Origin: an uncultured Prevotella sp. | GTDB lineage: Bacteria; Bacteroidota; Bacteroidia; Bacteroidales; Bacteroidaceae | DNA length: 62,139 nucleotides | Direction: 5' to 3' | NCBI GenBank assembly: GCA_946188165.1 | Contig: CAMHTW010000016.1 | Coordinates: 1 to 62,139, forward strand | In this document: positions 1 to 9,700 of the stretch, piece by piece | Numbering within the stretch: the first letter of the stretch is position 1 | How the letters are laid out: the number at the start of each line of letters is the position of its first letter | Translations under genes and position numbers: made by a program | The notes under the pieces: model-generated | What the model was told of the DNA's origin: nothing | The model's input: the letters and a program-made list of their open reading frames with translations, nothing else | Databases searched by the model: none

Positions 1-161
1 TGGCAACGGCAGCCACAGCACACTGGTTTGAGCGCCACGCACTCGTACAGAAGGCCATCAGAAAGGACGCACGACACATGCGCAACGTGCTGAACGACGA
101 ACAGTACGAGACATATATGAAGCTTCTGAGAGCCACATTACGGAATAAAATAATAATGTAG
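1..161 (+). CDS. C-terminal end of an unidentified protein (5' truncated by window edge)
   Basis: An open frame enters from the left edge (codons from position 3) and stops at TAG 159-161, giving 52 visible residues. The tail is charged and helical (VLNDEQYETYMKLLRATLR). The NDEQYETYMKL stretch recalls the LTxxQ-type helices of Spy/CpxP-like periplasmic proteins, but the piece is too short to name. No start is visible. A GC-rich stem-loop follows at 185-217. Confidence 0.5.
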   Translation, partial: ATAATAHWFERHALVQKAIRKDARHMRNVLNDEQYETYMKLLRATLRNKIIM

Positions 162-184
162 AATTTAAGGTAAAAGATGTTTTT

Positions 185-217
185 GACGGCCGTTGCAATG
201 AACTTGCAGCGGCCGTC
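185..217. other. GC-rich stem-loop after the left gene tail
   Basis: GACGGCCGTTGC (185-196) pairs with GCAGCGGCCGTC (206-217) around a 9-nt loop, with one G-U pair. No T-run follows on either strand, so a classical intrinsic terminator is not supported. It may stabilise an mRNA 3' end or be a dispersed palindrome. Confidence 0.5.
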
Positions 218-251
218 GAAGCGTTATATACTCAGAAAAAAAAGGAAATAA

Positions 252-283
252 TTTGGCTTTCTCGCATTTTTTGTGTATTTTTG
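252..283 (+). promoter_or_regulatory. Bacteroidota sigma-A promoter of parC
   Basis: TTTG (252-255), a 20-bp spacer and TATTTTTG (276-283) match the Bacteroidota -33/-7 consensus TTTG-N19-21-TAnnTTTG exactly. The expected start of transcription is about 20 nt before the parC ATG at 311, giving a short leader. Confidence 0.8.
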
Positions 284-310
284 CAGGAAAATTAAAAACT
301 ATAACCATTT

Positions 311-3025
311 ATGGACGACGAAATTAAGGACGATGAGATCTTGGAGCAAGACGCTTCAGAGGAACAGGAAGGCGCGATGCTGGACGACGGTACCGAAGGA
401 CACTCGGACTACAAGCCCGTGAACCGATTCGACGCTGCTGCCGTTCATCACCTGAGCGGTATGTACCAAAGTTGGTTCCTAGACTATGCCTCGTATGTAA
501 TCCTGGAGCGTGCTGTACCACATATCGAGGACGGACTGAAGCCAGTGCAACGCCGCATTCTGCACTCGATGAAGCGTATGGACGACGGACGTTACAACAA
601 AGTGGCAAACATCGTAGGTCATACCATGCAGTTCCACCCTCACGGCGACGCCTCCATTGGCGACGCACTGGTGCAGATGGGCCAGAAGGACTTGCTCATC
701 GACACACAGGGAAACTGGGGTAACATCCTGACGGGCAACCGTGCAGCAGCCCCCCGTTACATCGAGGCACGCCTGTCTAAATTTGCTCTTGATTGTGTCT
801 TCAACCCTAAGACCACAGAGTGGCAGATGTCGTACGACGGACGCAACAAGGAGCCCATTACCCTACCCATCAAGTATCCGCTCTTGCTGGCTCAGGGCGC
901 TGAGGGTATCGCCGTAGGCTTAAGCTCAAAGATTCTGCCCCATAATTTTGTGGAGATATGCGACGCAGCCATCAGCTACCTGCATGGCGAGGAGTTCCAT
1001 TTGTATCCCGACTTCCCCACGGGTGGTTCCATAGACGTATCAAAATACAATGACGGACAGCGTGGCGGCGTCATCAAGGTACGTGCCAAGATAGAGAAGC
1101 TGGACCCCAAGACGCTGGTCATTCGCGAGATTCCGTTCTCGAAGACCACAGAAACTGTCATCGACTCCATTCTGAAGGCCATCGAGAAAGGCAAGATCAA
1201 AGCCCGCCACGTGGAAGACCTAACAGCTGCGAAGGTAGAGATACAGGTACAGTTGGCACCTGGCGTATCGAGCGACAAGACACTCGACGCCCTCTATGCC
1301 TTCTCTGACTGCGAAATCAACATATCGCCCAACTGCTGTGTCATCGAGGACAACAAGCCGCAGTTCCTGACCATCAGCGACGTGCTGCGTCACTCGACAG
1401 ACCGTACGAAGGAGCTGATTCGCCAGGAACTGGAAATCCGCAAGGGCGAACTGCTGGAGCAGTTGCACTTCTGCTCATTAGAAAAGATATTCATCGAAGA
1501 GCGCATCTATAAGGACAAGAAATTCGAGCAGGCACCCACCATCGATGCCGTCTGTGAACATATCGACGAGCGCTTGACGCCCTACTATCCGCAGATGGTG
1601 CGCGAGGTGACCAAGGACGACATCCTGAAGCTGCTGGAAATCAAGATGCAGCGTATCCTTAAATTCAATAAGGATAAGGCCGACGAACTGATGGCCCGCA
1701 TCAAGGCAGAGATTGAGGAGATAGACCGCGATCTGGCAAACCTCGTGGAGGTGACAGCCCAGTGGTTCCAGTTCCTGAAGGACAAGTACGGCAAGGACCA
1801 TCCGCGACTGACGGAAATCCGCAATTTCGACACCATCGAGGCAACGAAGGTCGTCGAGGCCAACCACAAGCTGTATATCAATCGTCAGGACGGCTTCATC
1901 GGAACGAGTCTGAAGAAAGACGAGTTTGTATGCAACTGCTCGGACATCGACGATATCATCATTTTCTATAAAGATGGTAAGTTCAAGGTGGTTCGCGTGG
2001 CCGACAAGCTGTTTGTCGGCAAGAACATCATTTGGTTGGGCGTGTTCAAGAAAAACGACCAGCGCACTATCTACAATGCCGTATATCGTGATGGACGCAA
2101 GGGCTACTACTACATCAAGCGCTTCAACGTGTCGAGTGTTACGCGTGACCGCGAATACGACATCACAGCAGGTACAGAGGGGTCGCGCGTGCTCTACTTC
2201 ACAGCCAACCCCAACGGCGAGGCAGAAGTCATCAAGGTTACCCTCGACCCGGCACCCAAGCTGAAGCGCATCTTCTTCGACAAGGATTTTTCGGAGGTTT
2301 TAATTAAGGGACGTGCGGCAAAGGGCAACCTGCTGACCAAGTTTCAGGTACACCGCATCGGACTGAAGAGCCACGGACACTCGACGCTGGGCGGTCGTAA
2401 GGTGTGGTACGACCCAGACGTGAACCGTCTGAACTACGACGAGCACGGACGCTTGCTGGGCGAGTTCAACGATGGCGACCAGATACTGGTCATCCTGAAG
2501 AATGGCGACTACTATCTGAGTGGTTTCGATGCCAACGTCCATTTCGAGGACAATATCAGCCATCTGGAGAAATACGAGGTTGACAAAGTGTGGAGTTGTG
2601 TACTGTACGATGCCGACAACCAAGGCTATCCTTACGTGAAGCGCTTCCAGATGGAGGCCACGAAGCGCAAGCAGAACTACATTGGCGAAAACCTGAACTC
2701 GCAACAGATACTGCTGACGGACACCGTCTACCCGCGCTTGCAGATAACCTACGGTGGCAACGATGCCTATCGTGGTTCCGAAGAGATTGACGTCGAACAG
2801 TTCATCAGCGTCAAGGGCTATAAGGCCAAGGGTAAGCGACTGACGACGTTCCAGGTGGAATCTATCGTAGAATTAGAGCCCCTGCGTTTCCCTGATCCAC
2901 CAAGTCCCGAGGACTTAAATGCCGAGGATGAGGAAGAAGAGAATCTGGACCCTGACGCCGGCAAGAGCCAGCAACAGGTGTTCGACGAATTAACAGGACA
3001 ACTAAGCCTATTCCCTGATGATTAG
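311..3025 (+). CDS. parC: DNA topoisomerase IV subunit A
   Basis: The breakage-reunion subunit of the type IIA topoisomerase that decatenates chromosomes, working with ParE. The protein has 904 residues. After an acidic N-terminal extension (about 1-45), the GyrA/ParC core begins with the DYASYVILERAVPHIEDGLK region. The catalytic tyrosine is Tyr150 in AAAPRYIEARL. The quinolone-pocket motif reads HPHGDASIGDAL, with Ala114 where E. coli GyrA has Ser83 and Asp118 at the Asp87 position. A long coiled-coil region and a C-terminal beta-pinwheel-like half follow, ending in an acidic tail. The motif set matches the Bacteroidota ParC type rather than GyrA. The start at 311 fits the promoter at 252-283. 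The stop overlaps the next gene by 8 bp, suggesting co-translation. Confidence 0.93.
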   Translation: MDDEIKDDEILEQDASEEQEGAMLDDGTEGHSDYKPVNRFDAAAVHHLSGMYQSWFLDYASYVILERAVPHIEDGLKPVQRRILHSMKRMDDGRYNKVANIVGHTMQFHPHGDASIGDALVQMGQKDLLIDTQGNWGNILTGNRAAAPRYIEARLSKFALDCVFNPKTTEWQMSYDGRNKEPITLPIKYPLLLAQGAEGIAVGLSSKILPHNFVEICDAAISYLHGEEFHLYPDFPTGGSIDVSKYNDGQRGGVIKVRAKIEKLDPKTLVIREIPFSKTTETVIDSILKAIEKGKIKARHVEDLTAAKVEIQVQLAPGVSSDKTLDALYAFSDCEINISPNCCVIEDNKPQFLTISDVLRHSTDRTKELIRQELEIRKGELLEQLHFCSLEKIFIEERIYKDKKFEQAPTIDAVCEHIDERLTPYYPQMVREVTKDDILKLLEIKMQRILKFNKDKADELMARIKAEIEEIDRDLANLVEVTAQWFQFLKDKYGKDHPRLTEIRNFDTIEATKVVEANHKLYINRQDGFIGTSLKKDEFVCNCSDIDDIIIFYKDGKFKVVRVADKLFVGKNIIWLGVFKKNDQRTIYNAVYRDGRKGYYYIKRFNVSSVTRDREYDITAGTEGSRVLYFTANPNGEAEVIKVTLDPAPKLKRIFFDKDFSEVLIKGRAAKGNLLTKFQVHRIGLKSHGHSTLGGRKVWYDPDVNRLNYDEHGRLLGEFNDGDQILVILKNGDYYLSGFDANVHFEDNISHLEKYEVDKVWSCVLYDADNQGYPYVKRFQMEATKRKQNYIGENLNSQQILLTDTVYPRLQITYGGNDAYRGSEEIDVEQFISVKGYKAKGKRLTTFQVESIVELEPLRFPDPPSPEDLNAEDEEEENLDPDAGKSQQQVFDELTGQLSLFPDD

Positions 3026-3836
3026 AATTAAAGCCCTGCTCCTTGCGCTTGTTGCGTGCACTGCGCTTCTGGCGCAGCCTGCCGACTCGCAGAAGGTCAT
3101 TACCCGCAGCACCATGCTCGGCTTTGGCCGCACCAACATTCTGGACACCTACCTCTCTGCCGAGCACTTCAAGGGCAATGGCATATCATTCGTTACCACT
3201 ATCGAACGCCAACGCCCTGAGAAGCGTTGGAGCACGCTGATGGAACACGAAGCCAACCTCTCGACAACCAAGGACCGCGCTAAGACGCAAAAGGAGTTGG
3301 AGGGCGCATACAATTTCTACTGGGGCAAACTGTACAGTTGGCAATTGTTCGATAACAGCCTGAAACTGCAGGCTGGTGGATTGGTGAATGCCTCGCTGGG
3401 GGTTATCTATAACACCAGCAACGGCAACAACCCTGCTCAGGCCCGTGTCCATCTGAACATCATGCCTACAGGTGTCGCCACCTATAAGTTCAACCTGTGG
3501 AACAAACCGTTTACAGCCCGCTACGAAGTGTCACTCCCCCTGTGTGGCATCATGTTCTCGCCCAACTACGGACAGTCGTACTACGAAATCTTCTCGTTAG
3601 GCAACTACGACCATAATGTTGTACCCACCACCTTCGTCTCAGCACCAGAATGGCGCCAGATGCTGACCCTCGACGTCCACCTGTGGAAGTCGGCAGCCTT
3701 ACGTATCGGCTACTTAGGCAATATGCAGCAGGCCAAGGTCAACAACCTGCGCCAGCATGTATATACCCATCGCCTGCTGATAGGATTCACCAAACAATTC
3801 TCGATTGCGACCTGCGGTCTAAATAAAAAATATTAA
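3018..3836 (+). CDS. DUF3316-like exported protein
   Basis: A 272-residue protein with a signal peptide (about 1-20, ending ALLAQPADS). The rest alternates in beta-strand-like stretches (RVHLNIMPTGVATYKFNLW, FTARYEVSLPLCGIMF), and the length and layout recall the Bacteroidota DUF3316 family, probably an outer-membrane or periplasmic beta-rich protein. That name is from memory of the family's look. The ATG overlaps the end of parC (3018-3025), so the two genes are probably translationally coupled. This link to parC probably reflects transcription order and need not mean a shared function. The C-terminus (FSIATCGLNKKY) runs into a heptanucleotide repeat. Confidence 0.65.
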   Translation: MIRIKALLLALVACTALLAQPADSQKVITRSTMLGFGRTNILDTYLSAEHFKGNGISFVTTIERQRPEKRWSTLMEHEANLSTTKDRAKTQKELEGAYNFYWGKLYSWQLFDNSLKLQAGGLVNASLGVIYNTSNGNNPAQARVHLNIMPTGVATYKFNLWNKPFTARYEVSLPLCGIMFSPNYGQSYYEIFSLGNYDHNVVPTTFVSAPEWRQMLTLDVHLWKSAALRIGYLGNMQQAKVNNLRQHVYTHRLLIGFTKQFSIATCGLNKKY

Positions 3837-3860
3837 ATAACAAATAAGAAATAACAAATG
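3835..3860 (+). repeat. Heptanucleotide repeat between DUF3316-like and S41 genes
   Basis: Units AAATAAC, AAATAAG, AAATAAC and a partial AAATGAA follow each other with a 7-bp period. The array starts in the stop codon of the upstream gene and ends in the ATG of the S41 gene, so it occupies the whole spacer and its ribosome-binding region. Confidence 0.7.
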
Positions 3861-4913
3861 AAACGAAACATGAGAATAAGACTGTCGCTGTTTAAGCCGT
3901 GGGGTAGTTCTTTATTTTTTATTTTTTATTTTTTATTTAGCATGATGCTCGCATCATGCGTAGATGAAACGGAGCACGACGACTCCCCGACAGGCAACTT
4001 CGAGGCTCTGTGGGAGATTATCGACGAGCACTACTGTTTCTTCGACTACAAACAGCATGAGTATGGACTCGACTGGAACGAGGTCTATAATAAATATAAG
4101 GTACGTGTGAACGACAAACTCAACGACACGCAACTCTTCGAGGTGTTGAGAGACATGCTGGCAGAGTTGCGCGACGGCCACGTCAACCTATACACCTCCT
4201 ACGACATGGGACGCTACTGGGCGTGGCACGAGGCCTATCCGCAGAACTTCAGCGACACGTTGGAACGCCACTATCTGGGTACGGATTATAAGATTAGCGG
4301 TGGCATGAGCTATCGCATCCTCGACGATAACATTGGATTTATTCGCTACGATTCATTCCAGGTTCCTGTTGGCGAGAGCGGACTCGACGATGCTCTCTCA
4401 TATATGGCACTGTGTCGTGGTCTCATTATCGACATCCGCAATAACGGCGGTGGCAACCTGACCACTGCCGAGATACTGGCAGGCCGCTTCGTACAGGAGA
4501 AAACGTTGGTCAGCTATCTGCAGCACAAGACCGGCAAAGGCCACAGCGACTTTTCACCACTCGAAGCCCGCTATCTGGAACCATCCAGCAAGATACGCTG
4601 GCACAAGCCCGTCTGCGTGCTAACCAACAGAAGCGTGTTCAGTGCTGCCAACGACTTTGCCGTCATGATGCACGCCCTGCCTAACGTCAAACTGGTAGGC
4701 GACCGCACAGGAGGCGGTTCAGGACTGCCCATGTCCAATTCGCTGCCCAACGGCTGGAGCATCCGCTTCTCAGCCTGTCCCATGTACGACCGCAACAAGC
4801 AGCATACCGAATTCGGCATCGATCCCGACATCCCTATAGCTCTGACTGACGAGGCCACAGCGCAAGGAATAGACCTCATCATCGAGAAAGCCCGCGAACT
4901 GTTAAGCAACTAA
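3858..4913 (+). CDS. S41 family peptidase (tail-specific protease type), lipoprotein
   Basis: A predicted serine protease of the C-terminal processing (tricorn core/Ctp) class, exported and lipid-anchored. The 351-residue product has a lipobox, LASC with Cys34, preceded by a hydrophobic run encoded by heptanucleotide repeats. The S41 core is visible as GLIIDIRNNGGGNLTTAEIL, then NRSVFSAANDFAVMM with likely catalytic Ser262, then GDRTGGGSGLPMS and a C-terminal FGIDPDIPIAL. No PDZ domain is obvious between the N-terminal helical part and the core. The start could also be Met5 (3870). The gene's last about 40 bp recur as a diverged remnant at 22594-22634, and its stop codon abuts a piece of tRNA-Val sequence. 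Confidence 0.85.
   Translation: MKRNMRIRLSLFKPWGSSLFFIFYFLFSMMLASCVDETEHDDSPTGNFEALWEIIDEHYCFFDYKQHEYGLDWNEVYNKYKVRVNDKLNDTQLFEVLRDMLAELRDGHVNLYTSYDMGRYWAWHEAYPQNFSDTLERHYLGTDYKISGGMSYRILDDNIGFIRYDSFQVPVGESGLDDALSYMALCRGLIIDIRNNGGGNLTTAEILAGRFVQEKTLVSYLQHKTGKGHSDFSPLEARYLEPSSKIRWHKPVCVLTNRSVFSAANDFAVMMHALPNVKLVGDRTGGGSGLPMSNSLPNGWSIRFSACPMYDRNKQHTEFGIDPDIPIALTDEATAQGIDLIIEKARELLSN
3911..3959 (+). repeat. Heptanucleotide run plus lipobox palindrome inside the S41 signal peptide
   Basis: TTTTTAT is repeated three times (3916-3936) after a partial unit and encodes the hydrophobic core of the signal peptide. It runs into GCATGATGCTCGCATCATGC (3940-3959), a perfect 9-bp inverted repeat with a 2-nt loop that encodes MMLASC. 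The same composite occurs at 20876-20925 in another lipoprotein gene. Confidence 0.8.
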
Positions 4914-4937
4914 AGTATCCCCTTGACATGGTGGGGG
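4872..4937 (+). repeat. Left junction repeats: S41 3' end and tRNA-Val anticodon-arm fragment
   Basis: Positions 4872-4913 (S41 3' end) match 22594-22634 with mostly synonymous differences. Positions 4914-4937 match 22861-22884 inside tRNA-Val(GAC) at 23 of 24 bases, centred on CCTTGACATGGTGGGGG. Both pairs are direct repeats and bracket the pectin locus, about 17.9 kb apart. No 5' or 3' half of the tRNA is present here, so this is a fragment and not a second tRNA gene. Confidence 0.85.
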
Positions 4938-5044
4938 ACACCATTATCATACAAAAAGGGGGAAAATAGTACTATAATATCCTATTGCAGACTATTTTCA
5001 TCCTTTTTACGACGAACTTCCACCTCAGAATAAAGATTTGTTCA

Positions 5045-5052
5045 TACTTTTG
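5045..5052 (+). promoter_or_regulatory. -7 element of the pectate lyase operon
   Basis: TACTTTTG matches TAnnTTTG and lies 30 bp before the ATG at 5082. No clear TTTG is found at the expected -33 spacing, which is common for activator-dependent promoters; the AraC-type regulator encoded at 12823-15222 is the obvious candidate. Confidence 0.6.
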
Positions 5053-5081
5053 TGACGTTTTTAAACAGTCAATCAACGAGT

Positions 5082-6770
5082 ATGAAGATTTTTTTTACAC
5101 TTCTAGTATTTTTATCCTTTGGAATGCTTGTCATGGCACAACAGGCACCTGCCTTGACCTCCGGTCGAGGCTACTCACGCTCGGGCATCGAAACAAGTTC
5201 CGATGCCTCTAACTTACCCGCTGCCTTTCCTGGTGCCGAGGGCTTTGGACGCTATACAACTGGGGGCCGTGGTGGAAAGGTCATCCACGTCACTAACCTG
5301 AATGACTCTGGAACAGGTTCTTTGCGGTGGGCACTGAACCAAAGCGGCAAGAGGATTATTGTTTTCGACGTGGGCGGCACCATCGAACTGGAGTCGGAGC
5401 TGAAGGTCGGTCATGGCGATGTGACCATCATGGGACAGACGGCACCTGGTGACGGTATCTGTCTGAGTGGCTTTAATCTGACGACGGCTGCCGATAATAT
5501 TATTATAAGGTTCCTGCGCGTGAGGCCCGGCGACAAGACGGAGGCCAGCGACGGCAAGGATGCCATGGGCGGGCGGTTTAAGAAGAACATTATCGTTGAC
5601 CACTGCTCCTCAAGTTGGAGCACAGACGAGGCCTGCTCGTTCTATGTGAACCAAAACTTCACTCTACAATGGTGCTTCGTGACGGAAAGTCTGCGCGAGT
5701 CTGGCCACTCGAAAGGTGCCCACGGCTATGGAGGCATATGGGGCGGCGAGAGTGCATCATTCCATCACAACCTGTTAGCCCACCACGACTCACGCAATCC
5801 GCGTTTCAGCGGCAGCGGTCAGGCTTATCGCGTCAATCTGCCCGTAGAGTCTGAGATTGTGGATATGCGCAACTGCGTGTTCTACAACTGGGGCGGCAAG
5901 GTGGGCTATGGTGCCGAGGGCGGCTCGTACAACATCGTCAACAACTACTATAAACCAGGCCCTGGTTCTACCCTCAAATCGGGCGAGTTCATGGCAATGG
6001 ACAAGGATGCTGGCAACAGCGGCAACGAGCCGAATGCACATGGTGTGTTCTACATCAAGGGCAACTACTATGTGGGCAAGGGTGCCAACTGGGACTGGAA
6101 CGGCATCCGCAACAACACGCTCGACCCTGTGTCGAAATGCAAGAGCGACACGCTGTATCCTTACGGCAACGTGACGACACACTCGGCTGAGCAAGCCTAC
6201 AATCAGGTGCTCAGCTATGGCGGCTGTTCGCTGAAGCGCGACACCATCGACCGCCGCATCGTACGCGAAGCCCGTACTGGAGTTACTACCTATAAAGGCA
6301 GCAAGAGCGGACGTAACGGCATCATTGATACGCCCAGCGATGTGGGCGGATGGCCGGAATACCAAGGCGGCGAACGGTTGACGGATATGGACAACGATGG
6401 TATGCCCGACGCATGGGAGACGGCCAACGGACTCAATCCCAACGATGCCTCGGATGCCGTGAAGTACACCATCGACAGCAAGGGTTGGTACACGAACATA
6501 GAAGTGTATTGCAACTGGCTCGTGGAGGATATCATGAAAGCCGGTAATGCCATGGCCGACGAACCTTTCGAGGACTATTACCCTGCGGTGGTTGGCATTG
6601 ACCTGCCCCCCTCGGGTATCAACAACTTGACGAGCAATGCCATCGTCGTTCGAACGGACTATTATAACCTCAGCGGTCGCCAGGTGACTGGCGAATATCA
6701 CGGCATGGTCATAGAGCATACAACCTACAGCAACGGACAGACTTCGACACGAAAATACATCAATCAATAA
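5082..6770 (+). CDS. Pectate lyase, PL1 family, secreted
   Basis: Cleaves de-esterified homogalacturonan by beta-elimination outside the inner membrane. The start at 5082 is chosen because it opens directly with a signal peptide (MKIFFTLLVFLSFGMLVMAQ) and lies just after the promoter; upstream in-frame codons (from 5052) would precede the promoter-proximal start. The 562-residue product has the parallel beta-helix lyase signature AFPGAEGFGRYTTGGRGGK, then GQTAPGDGICL, RFLRVRPGD, FSGSGQAYRVNLP and a Ca-binding thrombospondin-3-like stretch DMDNDGMPDAWE. The C-terminal tail (YYNLSGRQV and following) resembles a degenerate type IX sorting tail. It is the first gene of a three-gene operon; the next starts 24 bp on. 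Confidence 0.88.
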   Translation: MKIFFTLLVFLSFGMLVMAQQAPALTSGRGYSRSGIETSSDASNLPAAFPGAEGFGRYTTGGRGGKVIHVTNLNDSGTGSLRWALNQSGKRIIVFDVGGTIELESELKVGHGDVTIMGQTAPGDGICLSGFNLTTAADNIIIRFLRVRPGDKTEASDGKDAMGGRFKKNIIVDHCSSSWSTDEACSFYVNQNFTLQWCFVTESLRESGHSKGAHGYGGIWGGESASFHHNLLAHHDSRNPRFSGSGQAYRVNLPVESEIVDMRNCVFYNWGGKVGYGAEGGSYNIVNNYYKPGPGSTLKSGEFMAMDKDAGNSGNEPNAHGVFYIKGNYYVGKGANWDWNGIRNNTLDPVSKCKSDTLYPYGNVTTHSAEQAYNQVLSYGGCSLKRDTIDRRIVREARTGVTTYKGSKSGRNGIIDTPSDVGGWPEYQGGERLTDMDNDGMPDAWETANGLNPNDASDAVKYTIDSKGWYTNIEVYCNWLVEDIMKAGNAMADEPFEDYYPAVVGIDLPPSGINNLTSNAIVVRTDYYNLSGRQVTGEYHGMVIEHTTYSNGQTSTRKYINQ

Positions 6771-6794
6771 CAGCATTTTTTAAACAAAACTACA

Positions 6795-9700
6795 ATGAAA
6801 CACTATCTACGATTCAAATTGGTCATTAGCTTTTGGCTATTAGCTTTTGGCTTCTGCAGCACCGTTCAGGTACATGCCGAACAGGTGACGCTGGCTGCAT
6901 GGGACTTTACGAACGATGTGAAGTATACGCAGACAACGCAGAATGGGAACATGACCTACTATACGGCTTCGGCTGCCTCGAAGGAGAATATGGAGTACAC
7001 GTTCTCCACCCAGCAGCCTTTCTTCTATCCCACATCGGGAACTGTCACCACAGGAACGCTGACCATTTGGTCCAACGACGGCAACAAGAAGTGGTATATC
7101 TCCAACTACAACAACGGTGCACTGCGTATGTACACTGCAGCACCGCAGATTATCAGCAACATCACCGATGCCACCCAGCACTACAACTATGCTGAGGTGG
7201 AACTGTCCGCTGCAGGCTACAAGAATCTGCAGTTCTCCTGCCGCATGTCGGGCAATAACAGCAAGACGTTGCCCGTCTATGTGCTGGTTTCAACCGATGA
7301 CGGCACAACATGGATGCCATCAAGCATCCAGAATACAACAGGTAGCAGCTGGAGCAATTTCAACGAGACCAAGGCCTTGCTAGCGGTCGATGGCAAGGCT
7401 AATGTAAAGGTGCGTGCCCTCATCGGCTATGATGCCGGTGCAACGGGCGATATGTACCTGAACAGTTTCAAAGTGACTGGCGAGACGCTGGGTAGCGACG
7501 CAGTTTATACACTCACCACCACAGCCACACCTCTCGGTGCAGGTTATGTGGCTATGTCGCCCGTCGGCGATGCTGCCGTCAATGGCACCGAAATCAGCTA
7601 TACAGGAATGGGATTCTCTGGTCATAAACTTAAGGAGTGGCAGGACGCTGGCGGCAAAAAGCTGGCAGCAACGCCTACCTACACTGCTACCATTACCGGC
7701 AACACATCGGTCACTGCCGTCTTCGACACCATAGAAACCTATACGCTGACTGTCAACAAGGCTGGCGACGGTGCCAAATGGGGCGAGATTACGTTGTCGC
7801 CCGAACCCGTCAACGGCAAGTATGATGCTGGTACAGAGGTAACACTGACGGTAGTGCCCAATATGGTGACCAACTTCTTGACGTGGGAGGACAACAGTGC
7901 TGAACTGACCCGTGTTGTCACTGTCAACGGCAATACCGAGGTGACGGCTTCGTTTGACGTCATTCCCTTTATCGTGGCTTGGGACTTCAACAACGACAAA
8001 AACTCGGCACGTGGCAACCGTCCAGCCGACTATGCCTTCACCACTGACAACACGGGTGTCATGCTGTTCTATCAGGGTCCCGACTGCGCCAGCACCAACT
8101 GGGGTGGCGGCAAGGCCTCATTTGGCAGCAGAGAATTTTGGGCAGCCCGCCGCTATACCGACTGGAGTAAGTCGGAACAGATTCCTCGTGCTTTCGTGGC
8201 TTCGTTCAGCGTGAGAGATTATGACAAAATCAAAATACATAGTCTGGTAGCTGCTAATAACAGTTGCGTGCGCCAGCGCCAGCTGTTGCAGCTCAGCACC
8301 ACCAGCAGTACCGAGGGCTTTGAGACTATCAAGATGCTGACCCTTGAGGAAAACCCCAACAGCGACTGGGTCAACTTCGACTGCGAGTTAGACACCAAGG
8401 CCATCGACGGCATGGTATATATCCGCTGGATAGAGGACGAGACCAGCGACTTCTTCGACGGTGGTAACCATTCGGGTACGGAGGGCTTCTATCTTGCAGA
8501 TGTCATCATTTTGGCCGACCAGAATGCCGTGGACGACAAGGATGTGCCGCAACTCGTCAGCTGTTCGCCCGCTGATGGCAGCACAGGTGCTTCGGCACGC
8601 GGCAACATCGTGCTCAGCTTCAACGAACGTGTCAAGGCCGGTACAGGCAGTGTCACCTTAAATGGCGAGACGCTAACGGGCTCGTTCGGTTCGAAGAGCG
8701 TCACCTATGCCTACCACGGACTTCAGTATGGCCAGCCATATACGCTCAGCATTGGCACCAACGCCATCACTGACCTTAGTGGCAATGCCTTCCCTGCCCG
8801 CGACATCAACTTCACCGTTATGGAACGTCCCACACCTACTGCCAAACTGTTCGACGCTATAGTGGCTACTGACGGCACTGGTGACTACAAGACTATTCAA
8901 GAGGCTATCGACAAGGCTCCCACAAACCGTATCGCCCCATGGCTCATCTTCGTCAAGAACGGAAAGTACGAAGAGTTAGTGACCATTCCTGAGAACAAGC
9001 CATTTATCCACCTCATCGGTCAGGACAAGGAGAATACCACCATCTGCTATTGGATCAACAACGGCAGTTCGTCAGACATAGGCTGGGAGTACTCTACCAA
9101 TAACCCCCAGTCGAAGACCTACGGTAAACAGGGTGTGGTACAGGTGAACAGCACTGACTTCTATACAGAGAACATCTCCTATATCGACAGCTACGGCGTA
9201 GAGAAACAGGCTGGTCCAATGGGGCTGGCCATGAGCAGTCGCAACGACCGCCAAGCCTTCAACAACTGTCAGTTCCGTTCCTATCAGGACACTTGGTACA
9301 CTGACGTGCGCAGCACCACAGTGCGCCAGTATGTGAACAACTGTCTCATCGAGGGTGCCGTCGATTTCTACTATGGTGCCGGCAACAACTACATCGAAAA
9401 CTCCACCTTCCGTCTGGCCCGTGAGGGTAGCGTCATTGTCGCTCCCAGCCATCCGGCAGGCACCCCGTGGGGCTACGTCATGGTAAACAATACCATCGAC
9501 GGCAAGGGTGGCAGCAACAAACTGGGCCGTGCATGGCAGAACCAGCCGCAGGCCGTATGGATCAATACCACGCTGAAAACTACGCTGGCCACTGAGGGAT
9601 GGAGCGAGTGGCATATCGCCCCGAAGCTCTTTGCCGAATATAACACGATGGATGCCGACGGCAATCCCGTTGACCTGAACAACCGCCGCACCACTTATAA

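Noticed and set aside
185..217. Intrinsic terminator after the first gene tail
   Set aside because: Good stem but no T-run on either strand; listed only as a stem-loop.
4914..4937. A second tRNA-Val gene
   Set aside because: Only 24 bp around the anticodon arm are present; acceptor, D and T arms are missing.
5790..6776. Open frame of 328 codons on the minus strand opposite the pectate lyase gene
   Set aside because: Shadow of the PL1 gene; its composition (Val/His/Ala-rich, no domain) is that of an antisense frame.
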